Assembly: GCA_002304935.1 (NCBI GenBank)
Contig: DBPS01000047.1
Coordinates: 19,694-83,693, forward strand
Length of the DNA: 64,000 nucleotides
DNA from: Candidatus Humimicrobium oleiphilum
GTDB taxonomy: Bacteria; Actinomycetota; Humimicrobiia; Humimicrobiales; Humimicrobiaceae
Direction of reading: 5' to 3'
Made by a program: the position numbers and the translations under genes. The notes below the pieces were generated by a model that saw only the letters and a list, made by a program, of their open reading frames with translations, made no database searches and was not told where the DNA came from. Positions 47,028-54,975 of the stretch are shown here, piece by piece (within the stretch, counting starts at the first letter, position 1; each line of letters opens with the position of its first letter).

Positions 47028-47903
47028 ATGAAAGAAAAATATAGCATGAAATTAATGATCATAACCGGCCTTTCAGGGGCAGGAAAATCTGAGGCATTAA
47101 AATATTTTGAGGACTCAGGCTATTATTGCATAGATAATCTTCCTGCACGCCTCATACCCAATCTCATAGATTTTTTTTCTGAAAATAATAAAAAAATAGA
47201 TAAAATAGCTCTTGCGATAGATCTGAGAAGCGGCTATTTCTTTGACGAAATATACAATAATCTGGAAAAGATAAAAGAACTTGGTATTAATTATAAGATA
47301 ATTTTCCTTGAAGCGTCAAAAAGTGTTCTCATAAAAAGGTTTTCCCTTACGAGAAGAAAACATCCTCTTGTCCAGGATGGCAATCTGGATCTTGGTATAG
47401 AAAAAGAAATCGAGAAACTGCATAATCTCAGGGAATTGTCTGATCTTATAATAGATACGACTCTTTTATCTCCAAAAGAGCTCAGGATGACTATAACAGA
47501 TAATCTTATGAGTTCTTCAGAAAAAAGAAGCCAGGTTCAGATTTCCATAATATCTTTCGGATATAAATTCGGAATACCTCAGAACGTGGATATAATAATG
47601 GATGTAAGGTTTCTGCCCAATCCTTTTTATGATGAAAATCTGAAACATCTTACAGGTGAAGACAAAGAAGTAGTCCATTATGTACTCAACAGAGAGGAAA
47701 CAAAAGAATTCCTCATGATTTTTGAGAAAATGATGGATTTTTTAATCCCTAATTATATTGAAGAAGGAAAAAGTTATCTCGGGATAGGTATCGGATGTAC
47801 TGGTGGCAGGCACAGGTCTGTAGTAATTGCTGAAAGAATTTACGAATATCTGAAAGTACGCAGATATTCGGTAAAATTACAGCACAGGGATATATTAAAG
47901 TGA
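47028..47903 (+). CDS. rapZ: RapZ/YvcJ family nucleotide-binding protein
   Basis: A P-loop NTPase of 291 residues; characterised relatives control glucosamine-6-phosphate synthase through a small RNA (E. coli RapZ) or bind UDP-GlcNAc/GTP (YvcJ). Walker A GLSGAGKSEALKYFEDSGYY (14-33), CIDNLP, RRKHPL, and the C-terminal SFGYKFGIPQNVDIIMDVRF and GIGCTGGRHRSVVIAERI are diagnostic. TATAAT at 47024-47029 overlaps the first ATG, so translation may instead begin at ATG 47046 on a very short leader. The usual partners yvcK and whiA are not next to it. Confidence 0.93.
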   Translation: MKEKYSMKLMIITGLSGAGKSEALKYFEDSGYYCIDNLPARLIPNLIDFFSENNKKIDKIALAIDLRSGYFFDEIYNNLEKIKELGINYKIIFLEASKSVLIKRFSLTRRKHPLVQDGNLDLGIEKEIEKLHNLRELSDLIIDTTLLSPKELRMTITDNLMSSSEKRSQVQISIISFGYKFGIPQNVDIIMDVRFLPNPFYDENLKHLTGEDKEVVHYVLNREETKEFLMIFEKMMDFLIPNYIEEGKSYLGIGIGCTGGRHRSVVIAERIYEYLKVRRYSVKLQHRDILK

Positions 47904-48051
47904 GATTTATCCTATGTGTTAAAATAAAATATAAATAGTTATTTTTATTTGGAGAGAATTTTATTAAAATACTTTTTTTAAATAATATTTATTTTTAAAA
48001 AATTCATTCTTTTATGATCTTTTGCATAAAATAAAAAAATATTATTTTTAT

Positions 48052-48079
48052 TTTACAATTGTTATTAATCTGTTACAAT
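48052..48079 (+). promoter_or_regulatory. Candidate promoter for the glycolytic operon
   Basis: TTTACA (48052-48057) is 16 bp from TACAAT (48074-48079), about 50 bases upstream of gap. The rest of the 233-base gap behind rapZ is AT-rich with no gene. Confidence 0.55.
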
Positions 48080-48136
48080 GTTCCAGTTAAACCGATTCAA
48101 ATAAAATAACAACCATTTAAATAAGAGGAGGAAAAA

Positions 48137-49150
48137 ATGGCAATTAAAGTAGGAATCAACGGTTTTGGCAGGATAGGCCGAATGACATTAAGAGCAATCA
48201 TGAAATATGATAAGGATAAAGAAATTGACGTGATTGCAATAAATGACCTTGCAGATGCAAAAACACTTGCTTTTCTTTTAAAGTATGACTCAGTTTATGG
48301 TCCGCTTGAAAATGAAATAAAAGCAGGAGACGATTTTATTTCCATAGACGGCAAAAAAATACCTGTAACAATGATAAAAGACCCTGCCGAGCTTCCATGG
48401 AAAAGCATGGGAGTGGAAATTTGTGTAGAAGCAACTGGTATTTTCAGGGATAAAGAAAAAGTTCAGAAACATATTGATGCTGGTGCAAAGAAAGTCATAG
48501 TTACTGTTCCGATGAAAGGTAACGGAGCAGATGCTACTATCGTTCTTGGTGTAAATGAGGAAACATACGATAAGGCAAAACACAATATCATATCCAACGC
48601 TTCCTGTACTACAAATTGCCTGGCTCCTGTTGCAAAAGTCCTTCAGGATAATTTTAAAATTAAAAATGGTTTTATGACAACAGTACATGCTTATACAAAT
48701 GACCAGAAAATAATAGATTTCCCTCATAAAGACCTTAGAAGGGCAAGAGCTGCTGCATTAAATATCATTCCTACATCTACCGGTGCAGCAAAAGCTATGG
48801 GTCTTGTAGTTCCTGAACTTGCCGGCAAGCTTGACGGCATGGCTTTAAGGGTTCCCACACCTGTAGGCTCCATAGTCGATCTTGTCTGTGAATTTGAAAA
48901 AGAAACAACAATAGAGGAAATAAACGCTGCAGTTAAAGCTGCATCCCAGACACCGAAAATGAAAGGCATCCTTCAGTATTGTGAAGATCCTATTGTTTCT
49001 TCTGATATTGTAGGAAGTCCTTATTCTTCAATATTTGACTCACTAAGCACAATGAAGATGGGGAATCTTTATAAAGTTCTTTCCTGGTATGACAATGAAT
49101 GGGGATATTCAACAAGAGTAGCAGAACTTATAAAATATATAGTTAAATAA
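48137..49150 (+). CDS. gap: Glyceraldehyde-3-phosphate dehydrogenase
   Basis: An NAD(P)-dependent glycolytic dehydrogenase of 337 residues. The N-terminal [17 protein letters not shown]ossmann motif, the catalytic [12 protein letters not shown] (Cys near 155), [20 protein letters not shown] and [11 protein letters not shown] are all present. AGAGGAGG precedes the ATG. First gene of gap-pgk-tpiA-gpmI-gpmI. Confidence 0.96.
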   Translation: MAIKVGINGFGRIGRMTLRAIMKYDKDKEIDVIAINDLADAKTLAFLLKYDSVYGPLENEIKAGDDFISIDGKKIPVTMIKDPAELPWKSMGVEICVEATGIFRDKEKVQKHIDAGAKKVIVTVPMKGNGADATIVLGVNEETYDKAKHNIISNASCTTNCLAPVAKVLQDNFKIKNGFMTTVHAYTNDQKIIDFPHKDLRRARAAALNIIPTSTGAAKAMGLVVPELAGKLDGMALRVPTPVGSIVDLVCEFEKETTIEEINAAVKAASQTPKMKGILQYCEDPIVSSDIVGSPYSSIFDSLSTMKMGNLYKVLSWYDNEWGYSTRVAELIKYIVK

Positions 49151-49182
49151 TTAACAGAAATATCTTATTAAAATATTTAGAA

Positions 49183-49213
49183 GAATAACCGAGGAGAATA
49201 TCCTCGGTTATTC
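49183..49213 (+). promoter_or_regulatory. Intercistronic hairpin between gap and pgk
   Basis: A perfect 13-bp stem (49183-49195 with 49201-49213) and five-base loop with no U-run after it. Such a structure more likely marks mRNA processing or protects the gap message from decay than terminates transcription. Confidence 0.65.
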
Positions 49214-49231
49214 AGAAAATGAGGCGGAAAG

Positions 49232-50446
49232 ATGTTTAGTAAAAAAACAATAGAAGATATTGACTTAAAGAACAAAAAGGTAATAGTAAGAGTCGACTAC
49301 AATGTTCCTCTTGACTCGGATTTAAATGTAAAAGATAACATAAGAATAAAACTCTCGCTTCCCACATTGAATTATCTTATTTCTCAGAATTGCAAAATTA
49401 TTTTAATGGCGCATCTGGGGAGGCCCAAAGGAGAAGTAGTTGACAAATACAGGCTAACACCTGCAGCAAAAGAGCTCGAGAAACTTATAGAAAAACCAGT
49501 AAAGAAATTTGATGAAATAGTTAATTCAGAAATCAGGGATTATATTGATAAAACCATGAAAAATGGTGAAATAGTAATGCTTGAAAATGTAAGATTTAAT
49601 ATGGGTGAAACAAAAAATAATCTTGATTTTGCAAAAGAGCTTGCCGGGCTCGCAGATATTTATGTCAATGATGCTTTTGGCGCAGCTCACAGAGCCCATT
49701 CTTCAACTGCGGGAATCGCCCAGTACCTGCCTGCTGTTGCAGGGTACCTGCTGAAAACTGAGGTTGAGGAACTTACATCCATAATCGATAATCCCCAGAA
49801 ACCTTTTCTTGCTGTTCTTGGAGGCGCAAAGGTCGCTGACAAAATAATGGTCATAAAAAATTTCCTTAATATTGTTGACAGTATTATTGTAGGCGGTGGG
49901 ATGAGTTACACATTCCTGAAATCAAAAGGTTATGAGATAGGAAAATCAATCCATGCTGAAGACCCTGCTGAATATGAAGATCAGATAAAATTTGCAGGAG
50001 AAGCAATTCAGGAAGCTCAAAAAAATAATATCAGTTTTATTACCCCTGTAGATGTAGTTGTTGCCAGAATGGATTCTGAAGGAAGTTTTACTGACAAAAA
50101 AACTGTAAAAGCAGATTCCATTCCTTCTGACTATGAAGGTTTTGATATGGGAGAGGAAACACTTAAGCTTTATGAAAAAGAAATCGCTTCCGCAAAAACT
50201 ATTTTCTGGAATGGTCCGGTAGGCTTCTTTGAGAATGCTGAATTTGAAAATGGCACCAAAAGGGTAGCAAATGCTATTGCAAACAGTAATGCAAAAACCA
50301 TTGTTGGCGGCGGAGATACTCTTTCAGCTTTGAAAAAATTTGGTCTGACTGATAAAATCTCTCATGTATCAAGTGGTGGCGGAGCTTCGATGGAACTTTT
50401 GGAAGGCAAATTACTGCCAGGAGTTGCAGCACTTTTAGATAAATAA
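49232..50446 (+). CDS. pgk: Phosphoglycerate kinase
   Basis: A 404-residue two-domain kinase producing ATP from 1,3-bisphosphoglycerate. Substrate-binding VRVDYNVPLD, HLGRPKGEV, LENVRFNMGE and FGAAHRAHSS, plus the nucleotide-domain motifs GGAKVADKI, FWNGPVGFFE and the C-terminal GGGDTLSALKKFG/SSGGGASMELL, are conserved. GAGGCGG ribosome site. A terminator-like hairpin lies between it and tpiA. Confidence 0.97.
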   Translation: MFSKKTIEDIDLKNKKVIVRVDYNVPLDSDLNVKDNIRIKLSLPTLNYLISQNCKIILMAHLGRPKGEVVDKYRLTPAAKELEKLIEKPVKKFDEIVNSEIRDYIDKTMKNGEIVMLENVRFNMGETKNNLDFAKELAGLADIYVNDAFGAAHRAHSSTAGIAQYLPAVAGYLLKTEVEELTSIIDNPQKPFLAVLGGAKVADKIMVIKNFLNIVDSIIVGGGMSYTFLKSKGYEIGKSIHAEDPAEYEDQIKFAGEAIQEAQKNNISFITPVDVVVARMDSEGSFTDKKTVKADSIPSDYEGFDMGEETLKLYEKEIASAKTIFWNGPVGFFENAEFENGTKRVANAIANSNAKTIVGGGDTLSALKKFGLTDKISHVSSGGGASMELLEGKLLPGVAALLDK

Positions 50447-50459
50447 CTAACTTTATATG

Positions 50460-50511
50460 CCTGGCTGGAATATTAAATATCTTTAAAGATGCTATTCTGG
50501 CCAGGTTTTTT
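50460..50511 (+). terminator. Terminator or attenuator between pgk and tpiA
   Basis: CCTGGCTGGAATA (50460-50472) pairs with TATTCTGGCCAGG (50493-50505) through 13 pairs including two G-U, followed by six T. The loop itself contains the palindrome ATCTTTAAAGAT. Because tpiA and both gpmI genes lie directly downstream with no clear promoter, it may be partial. Confidence 0.75.
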
Positions 50512-50550
50512 ATATTTCAATGATTGTTTCATTATAGAAAAGGAAAGAAA

Positions 50551-51321
50551 ATGAGAAAACCATTTATTGCAGGGAACTGGAAGATGAATTTAAATCATAA
50601 TGAAGCCCTAAGCTTTATTAAAGATTTAAGCTTAAGATTTAATAATAAAAATGGCATTACAATTGCAGTATGTCCACCTTTCACTTCAATAAGAAGTGTT
50701 GCCCTGGCAATTGAAGATGAGAAATTTAAAAGTAAAGATTTTAATATAAAAATAGGTGCCCAGAACATGTATTTTGAGAAAAGCGGAGCATTTACCGGAG
50801 AAATATCAGCGGATATGCTTAATACTCTGGGCGTTGAATATGTAATAATAGGCCATAGTGAAAGAAGAGTAATATTCAAAGAAGACGATGAACTTATAAA
50901 TAAAAAAATAAAAGCAGCTCTTTCAAACGGATTAAAACCAATATTCTGTGTAGGTGAATCTCTTGAAACAAGGGAAAAAGGTAATGCTGTCGAATTTACT
51001 CTTAACCAGGTCCGGGCAGGCCTGGATTTAATCAGCCCAGATGAAATGGCACAAATAACTATCGCTTACGAGCCCATATGGGCAATCGGTACTGGGAAAA
51101 CTGCAACCCCTGAAGACGCACAGCAGATGTGTAATTCAATAAGGTCAAAAATTGAGGCTCTTTATGAAAAAAATGTAGCTGAAAATACAGTAATCCAATA
51201 TGGCGGCAGTGTTAAGCCATCAAATATCAGCGAGATAATGAAAATGCCTGATATTGATGGAGCTCTTGTCGGAGGGGCAAGTATAAAAACAGATGATTTT
51301 TTAGCATTAATTAATTACTAG
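50551..51321 (+). CDS. tpiA: Triosephosphate isomerase
   Basis: A 256-residue TIM barrel. Catalytic residues are in the AGNWKMN lysine motif, GHSERR (His) and the YEPIWAIGTGKTATPEDAQ glutamate loop, with YGGSVKPSN and DGALVGGASI phosphate-binding motifs. I start at ATG 50551 after AAAAGGAAAG; the longer TTG form adds nine residues containing that site. Confidence 0.96.
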   Translation: MRKPFIAGNWKMNLNHNEALSFIKDLSLRFNNKNGITIAVCPPFTSIRSVALAIEDEKFKSKDFNIKIGAQNMYFEKSGAFTGEISADMLNTLGVEYVIIGHSERRVIFKEDDELINKKIKAALSNGLKPIFCVGESLETREKGNAVEFTLNQVRAGLDLISPDEMAQITIAYEPIWAIGTGKTATPEDAQQMCNSIRSKIEALYEKNVAENTVIQYGGSVKPSNISEIMKMPDIDGALVGGASIKTDDFLALINY

Positions 51322-51333
51322 TCAGGATTCAAA

Positions 51334-52932
51334 ATGGAAGAAAATAATCATGATGCAAGGTATCCTTTATGCCTGATAATTTTGGATGGCTGGGGATGTT
51401 CAGATAAAAAAGAAGGAAACGCAATACTTGCCGCAGATACACCTAATTATGACAGGCTGATAAAAGAAAATCCGCACACGCTTTTAAATGCTTCGGGATT
51501 GTCAGTCGGACTGCCTGAAGGGCAGATGGGGAATTCAGAAGTCGGACATTTGAATATCGGGGCAGGCAGAATCGTATATCAGGAACTGACAAAAATATCC
51601 AGGTCTATAGAGCTTGGCAAGTTTTTTGAAAAAGAAGCTTTTCTTGAGGCAATAAATAATGTGAATAAAAATAATTCCAGCCTGCACTTGTTTGGTTTGC
51701 TTTCAGATGGAGGAGTTCATAGCCATATTTCACATCTTAAAGCTTTAATTGATCTTGCAGTCATGCATAATGTCAGAAAACTATATTTACATGCATTTCT
51801 TGATGGAAGAGATGTGCCACCCAGATGTGCATTAAGCTATATTGAAGAAATTACTGCATACATGAAGGATAAAGGTCTGGGAGAGCTTGCAACAATATCG
51901 GGAAGGTATTATGCAATGGATAGAGATAACAGATGGGACAGGGTAAAAAAAGCTTATGATAATCTGGTTTACAGAAGCGGACAATTATTTGGCAGCGCTG
52001 AGGAGCTCCTGGCTTCATCTTATCAGAATAATGTAGACGATGAGTTTGTAATTCCTGCAAGTGTCCATGTCTCTGATCACGAAAATGCAAAGATAAAATC
52101 CAAAGATTCTATTATATTTTTTAATTTCAGGCCTGACAGGGCACGAGAAATAACAAGAGCTTTTATCTATGAAGATTTTAATGAATTTGACAGAGGACCC
52201 GATGTTCCCAAAGATATCATTTTTGTATGCATGACTGAATACGATGCTTTGTTTGGTTCCGCAAGAAATGTTTTTATTGCTTATCCTCCAAGAAATATAA
52301 CAAATACTTTAGGGGAAGTTATTTCCAGGAATAATCTTAAACAGCTGAGAATAGCTGAAACAGAAAAATATGCTCATGTAACATTCTTTTTAAACGGAGG
52401 CGTTGAGGAACCTAATCCTGGTGAAGACAGAATATTAATTCCTTCTCCAAAAATAGCTACTTATAATCTTAAACCTGAGATGAGTGCATATGAAATTACA
52501 GAAACAGTGTTAGGAAAAATAGATGAAAAATCATATCATGTAATAATTGTCAATTTTGCAAATCCGGATATGGTAGGACATACTGGTTTTTTTGAACAGA
52601 CGTTAAAAGCAATCGAAGTAGTTGACGAGTGTCTTGGAAGAATAACTGATAAATTAAAATCAGTAAAAGGAACATGCATTATGACTGCTGACCATGGTAA
52701 TGCAGAAGAGATGTTTAATCTTGAAAGACAATGTGCTATGACTGCTCATTCCAATTCAAGAGTTCCTTTTATAATATGTGATGAGAGGATTAAATCTCTG
52801 GTACCATGTGATAATAATGACACAGCTCTTTGCGACATTTCTCCAACGATACTGGAAATGTTAAATATAAAAAAACCAGATGAAATGACAGGGAAATCAT
52901 TAATAAAAGAATGGAAAAATGATACAAAATAA
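51334..52932 (+). CDS. gpmI: 2,3-bisphosphoglycerate-independent phosphoglycerate mutase, copy 1
   Basis: A manganese-dependent mutase of 532 residues, alkaline-phosphatase superfamily. The phosphoserine motif GQMGNSEVGHLNIGAGR, metal ligands in LDGWG, SDGGVHSHISHL, NPDMVGHTG, TADHGNAEEM and AHSNSRVPF, and substrate residues GRDVPPR, SGRYYAMDRDNRWDR and FNFRPDRAREIT are intact. The SPKIATYNLKPEMSA segment matches the family norm. It overlaps the second gpmI by 14 bases. Confidence 0.94.
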   Translation: MEENNHDARYPLCLIILDGWGCSDKKEGNAILAADTPNYDRLIKENPHTLLNASGLSVGLPEGQMGNSEVGHLNIGAGRIVYQELTKISRSIELGKFFEKEAFLEAINNVNKNNSSLHLFGLLSDGGVHSHISHLKALIDLAVMHNVRKLYLHAFLDGRDVPPRCALSYIEEITAYMKDKGLGELATISGRYYAMDRDNRWDRVKKAYDNLVYRSGQLFGSAEELLASSYQNNVDDEFVIPASVHVSDHENAKIKSKDSIIFFNFRPDRAREITRAFIYEDFNEFDRGPDVPKDIIFVCMTEYDALFGSARNVFIAYPPRNITNTLGEVISRNNLKQLRIAETEKYAHVTFFLNGGVEEPNPGEDRILIPSPKIATYNLKPEMSAYEITETVLGKIDEKSYHVIIVNFANPDMVGHTGFFEQTLKAIEVVDECLGRITDKLKSVKGTCIMTADHGNAEEMFNLERQCAMTAHSNSRVPFIICDERIKSLVPCDNNDTALCDISPTILEMLNIKKPDEMTGKSLIKEWKNDTK

Positions 52933-54478
52933 GTTAAAAAGACCTATCTGCCTTATTATAATGGATGGCTGGGGAATATCTGAAAAACAAAAAGGTAATG
53001 CTATATATCAGGCCCTGACTGCCAATATAGATTATTATATGAGGTATTATCCGAATACAAAACTAAATGCTGCAGGCGAAAAAGTCGGTCTGCCTGAAGG
53101 TCAGATGGGGAATTCAGAAGTCGGGCATACAAATATAGGAGCTGGCAGGATAGTTGTTCAGGATTATACAAAAATTACAAATGCCATAAAAGACGGTAGC
53201 TTTTATAATAATAAAGTTTTTAAAAATGCATTTCAAAATACAATAAATAATAATTCTGATCTGCATTTTATAGGATGTCTTTCAGACGGTGGCGTTCACA
53301 GCCATACAGAGCATCTTAAAGCTTTGATGAAAATGGCAGTAAAATCCAAAGTAAAAAATTTTTATATACATCCTTTTCTTGACGGCAGGGATGTTTTCCC
53401 CAAAAGCGCAAAAAAATATATAGCAGAGATACAGGACCTGATAAATGAATTAAAAACTGGCGAAATCGCATCATTAAGCGGCAGGTATTATTCGCTTGAC
53501 AGGGATAACAAATGGGACAGGACAAAAAAGTCTTTTGATCTTCTGGCTTACAGAAAAGGAGAATTTTTCCAAGATCCCTTTACAGCAGTCGAAGAATGCT
53601 ACAAAAGAGGTCTTACGGATGAATTTATTGAGCCCTGCTGCATAGAAACTTCAGATAATGAGAGAGCGAGAATAAAAAACGGGGATTCAGTGATATTTTT
53701 TAATTTCAGGCCTGACAGGACAAGGCAGCTATCAAGCCCTTTTGTAGTTAAAGATTTCAATATCTTTGACAGGGGGGAGATAAATCCTGATAGTATATAT
53801 TTTGCCGGAATGACTATTTATGATGACAGCTTTACTTGTCCGGCTGCATTTCCCCAGGAAAGATTGAAAAACACGCTTGGCGAGATAATAGCAGATAATA
53901 ATTTAAAACAACTTAGAATTGCTGAAACAGATAAATATCCTCATGTTTCATTCTTTTTCAACGGGGGTATCGAAATTCCTTTTAAAAATGAGGATAGGAT
54001 AATGATACCTACGGTGCCAGTCAAGACATATGATCTGAAACCGCAGATGAGCGCATATGAGGTTACGGAAAAAGTCATTGAAAAAATATATGAAAACATG
54101 TATGACCTGATAGTCCTCAATTATGCAAATGCTGATATGGTCGGACATTCTGGTTTTATGGATTCAGCTATAACTGCAGTAGAAACTGTTGATACATGTG
54201 TAGGCCTTGTAGTAAATGCTCTTGTTAATGTCAGTGGCATTGCCTTGATTACGGCTGATCACGGAAATGCAGAAGAGATGGTATGTTCGATTACAAAAAA
54301 TGTAATTACTGCCCACACTTCATCCTATGTTCCTTTTATATTATGTGATGATAGCATAAAAGGTTTGAGGCAGGATTATGAAAATCTTAAACTTGGTGAT
54401 ATAGCTCCTACCATTCTGGAGCTTGCAGGAATAGAAAAACCTTCGGATATGACCGGCAATTCTTTGATAAAAAAATAA
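52919..54478 (+). CDS. gpmI: 2,3-bisphosphoglycerate-independent phosphoglycerate mutase, copy 2
   Basis: A 519-residue paralogue of the preceding gene, starting within its last codons (14-base overlap). The phosphoserine loop GQMGNSEVGHTNIGAGR and metal-site motifs MDGWG, SDGGVHSHTEHL, NADMVGHSG, TADHGNAEEM and AHTSSYVPF are kept, so activity is likely. It differs at GRDVFPK (usually RDVPP), RPDRTRQLSS and TVPVKTYDLKPQMSA (usually SPKVATYDL). The overlap implies coupled synthesis, perhaps in fixed ratio. A distinct metal preference, substrate or heteromer with copy 1 is possible. Confidence 0.9.
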   Translation: MIQNKLKRPICLIIMDGWGISEKQKGNAIYQALTANIDYYMRYYPNTKLNAAGEKVGLPEGQMGNSEVGHTNIGAGRIVVQDYTKITNAIKDGSFYNNKVFKNAFQNTINNNSDLHFIGCLSDGGVHSHTEHLKALMKMAVKSKVKNFYIHPFLDGRDVFPKSAKKYIAEIQDLINELKTGEIASLSGRYYSLDRDNKWDRTKKSFDLLAYRKGEFFQDPFTAVEECYKRGLTDEFIEPCCIETSDNERARIKNGDSVIFFNFRPDRTRQLSSPFVVKDFNIFDRGEINPDSIYFAGMTIYDDSFTCPAAFPQERLKNTLGEIIADNNLKQLRIAETDKYPHVSFFFNGGIEIPFKNEDRIMIPTVPVKTYDLKPQMSAYEVTEKVIEKIYENMYDLIVLNYANADMVGHSGFMDSAITAVETVDTCVGLVVNALVNVSGIALITADHGNAEEMVCSITKNVITAHTSSYVPFILCDDSIKGLRQDYENLKLGDIAPTILELAGIEKPSDMTGNSLIKK

Positions 54479-54485
54479 TAAGTAT

Positions 54486-54549
54486 TTGAATTTGATTTTT
54501 TTTTGATATAATATCTGTCTTAAAGCTCAAAAATTACAGCATTTAAGAC
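54486..54549 (+). promoter_or_regulatory. Candidate secG promoter and 5' hairpin
   Basis: TATAAT (54507-54512) lies behind a weak TTGAAT-like -35 (54486-54491, spacer 15). GTCTTAAA (54517-54524) near the predicted start pairs with TTTAAGAC (54542-54549), an eight-bp stem in the leader. Confidence 0.4.
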
Positions 54550-54576
54550 GCTAGAAAGAAGGAAAAGAAGGTATTT

Positions 54577-54810
54577 ATGGGTTCTATTTGGTTGAATGTA
54601 GTATTTATAATTCATATAATTGCATGTCTGGCAGTTATTTTATTGATATTGCTTCATTCCGGAAAAGGCGGAGGAATATCCGGACTTTTTTCCGGAATGG
54701 TTGAAACTTTTGATGGTTCGGGAATAGTAGAAAAAAATCTTGACAGAATAACAATTATAAGTTGTGCAATTTTTGGTATAACATCTATATTACTATTTAT
54801 TTTTCAATAA
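54577..54810 (+). CDS. secG: Protein translocase subunit SecG
   Basis: The small accessory subunit of the SecYEG channel, 77 residues with two TM helices (about 8-27 and 57-76) flanking the conserved cytoplasmic loop LLHSGKGGGISGLFSG. A GAAGGAAAAG ribosome site precedes the ATG. secG after the pgk-tpiA-gpmI cluster is a common order. Confidence 0.9.
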   Translation: MGSIWLNVVFIIHIIACLAVILLILLHSGKGGGISGLFSGMVETFDGSGIVEKNLDRITIISCAIFGITSILLFIFQ

Positions 54811-54975
54811 TTATTTGCTTTCATTTTATTTTTCAATAGTCACAAACCGAGTTGATGTCTGTATTATTTTCTTAAGATTTTTACTGATTAATTTATAAAA
54901 GATTTTACCGGATTGATTAATAATATCACTAAACGCTTATTTTCCGGTAATGTTTAAATAAAAGGAGGAGGTTAA
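54811..54975 (+). other. Gap between secG and oppA with an inverted repeat
   Basis: TTACCGGA (54905-54912) and TCCGGTAA (54943-54950) form an eight-bp inverted repeat 30 bases apart, ending 26 bases before oppA; it could be an operator or leader structure. An AAAGGAGGAGG ribosome site follows. No gene seen. Confidence 0.4.
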
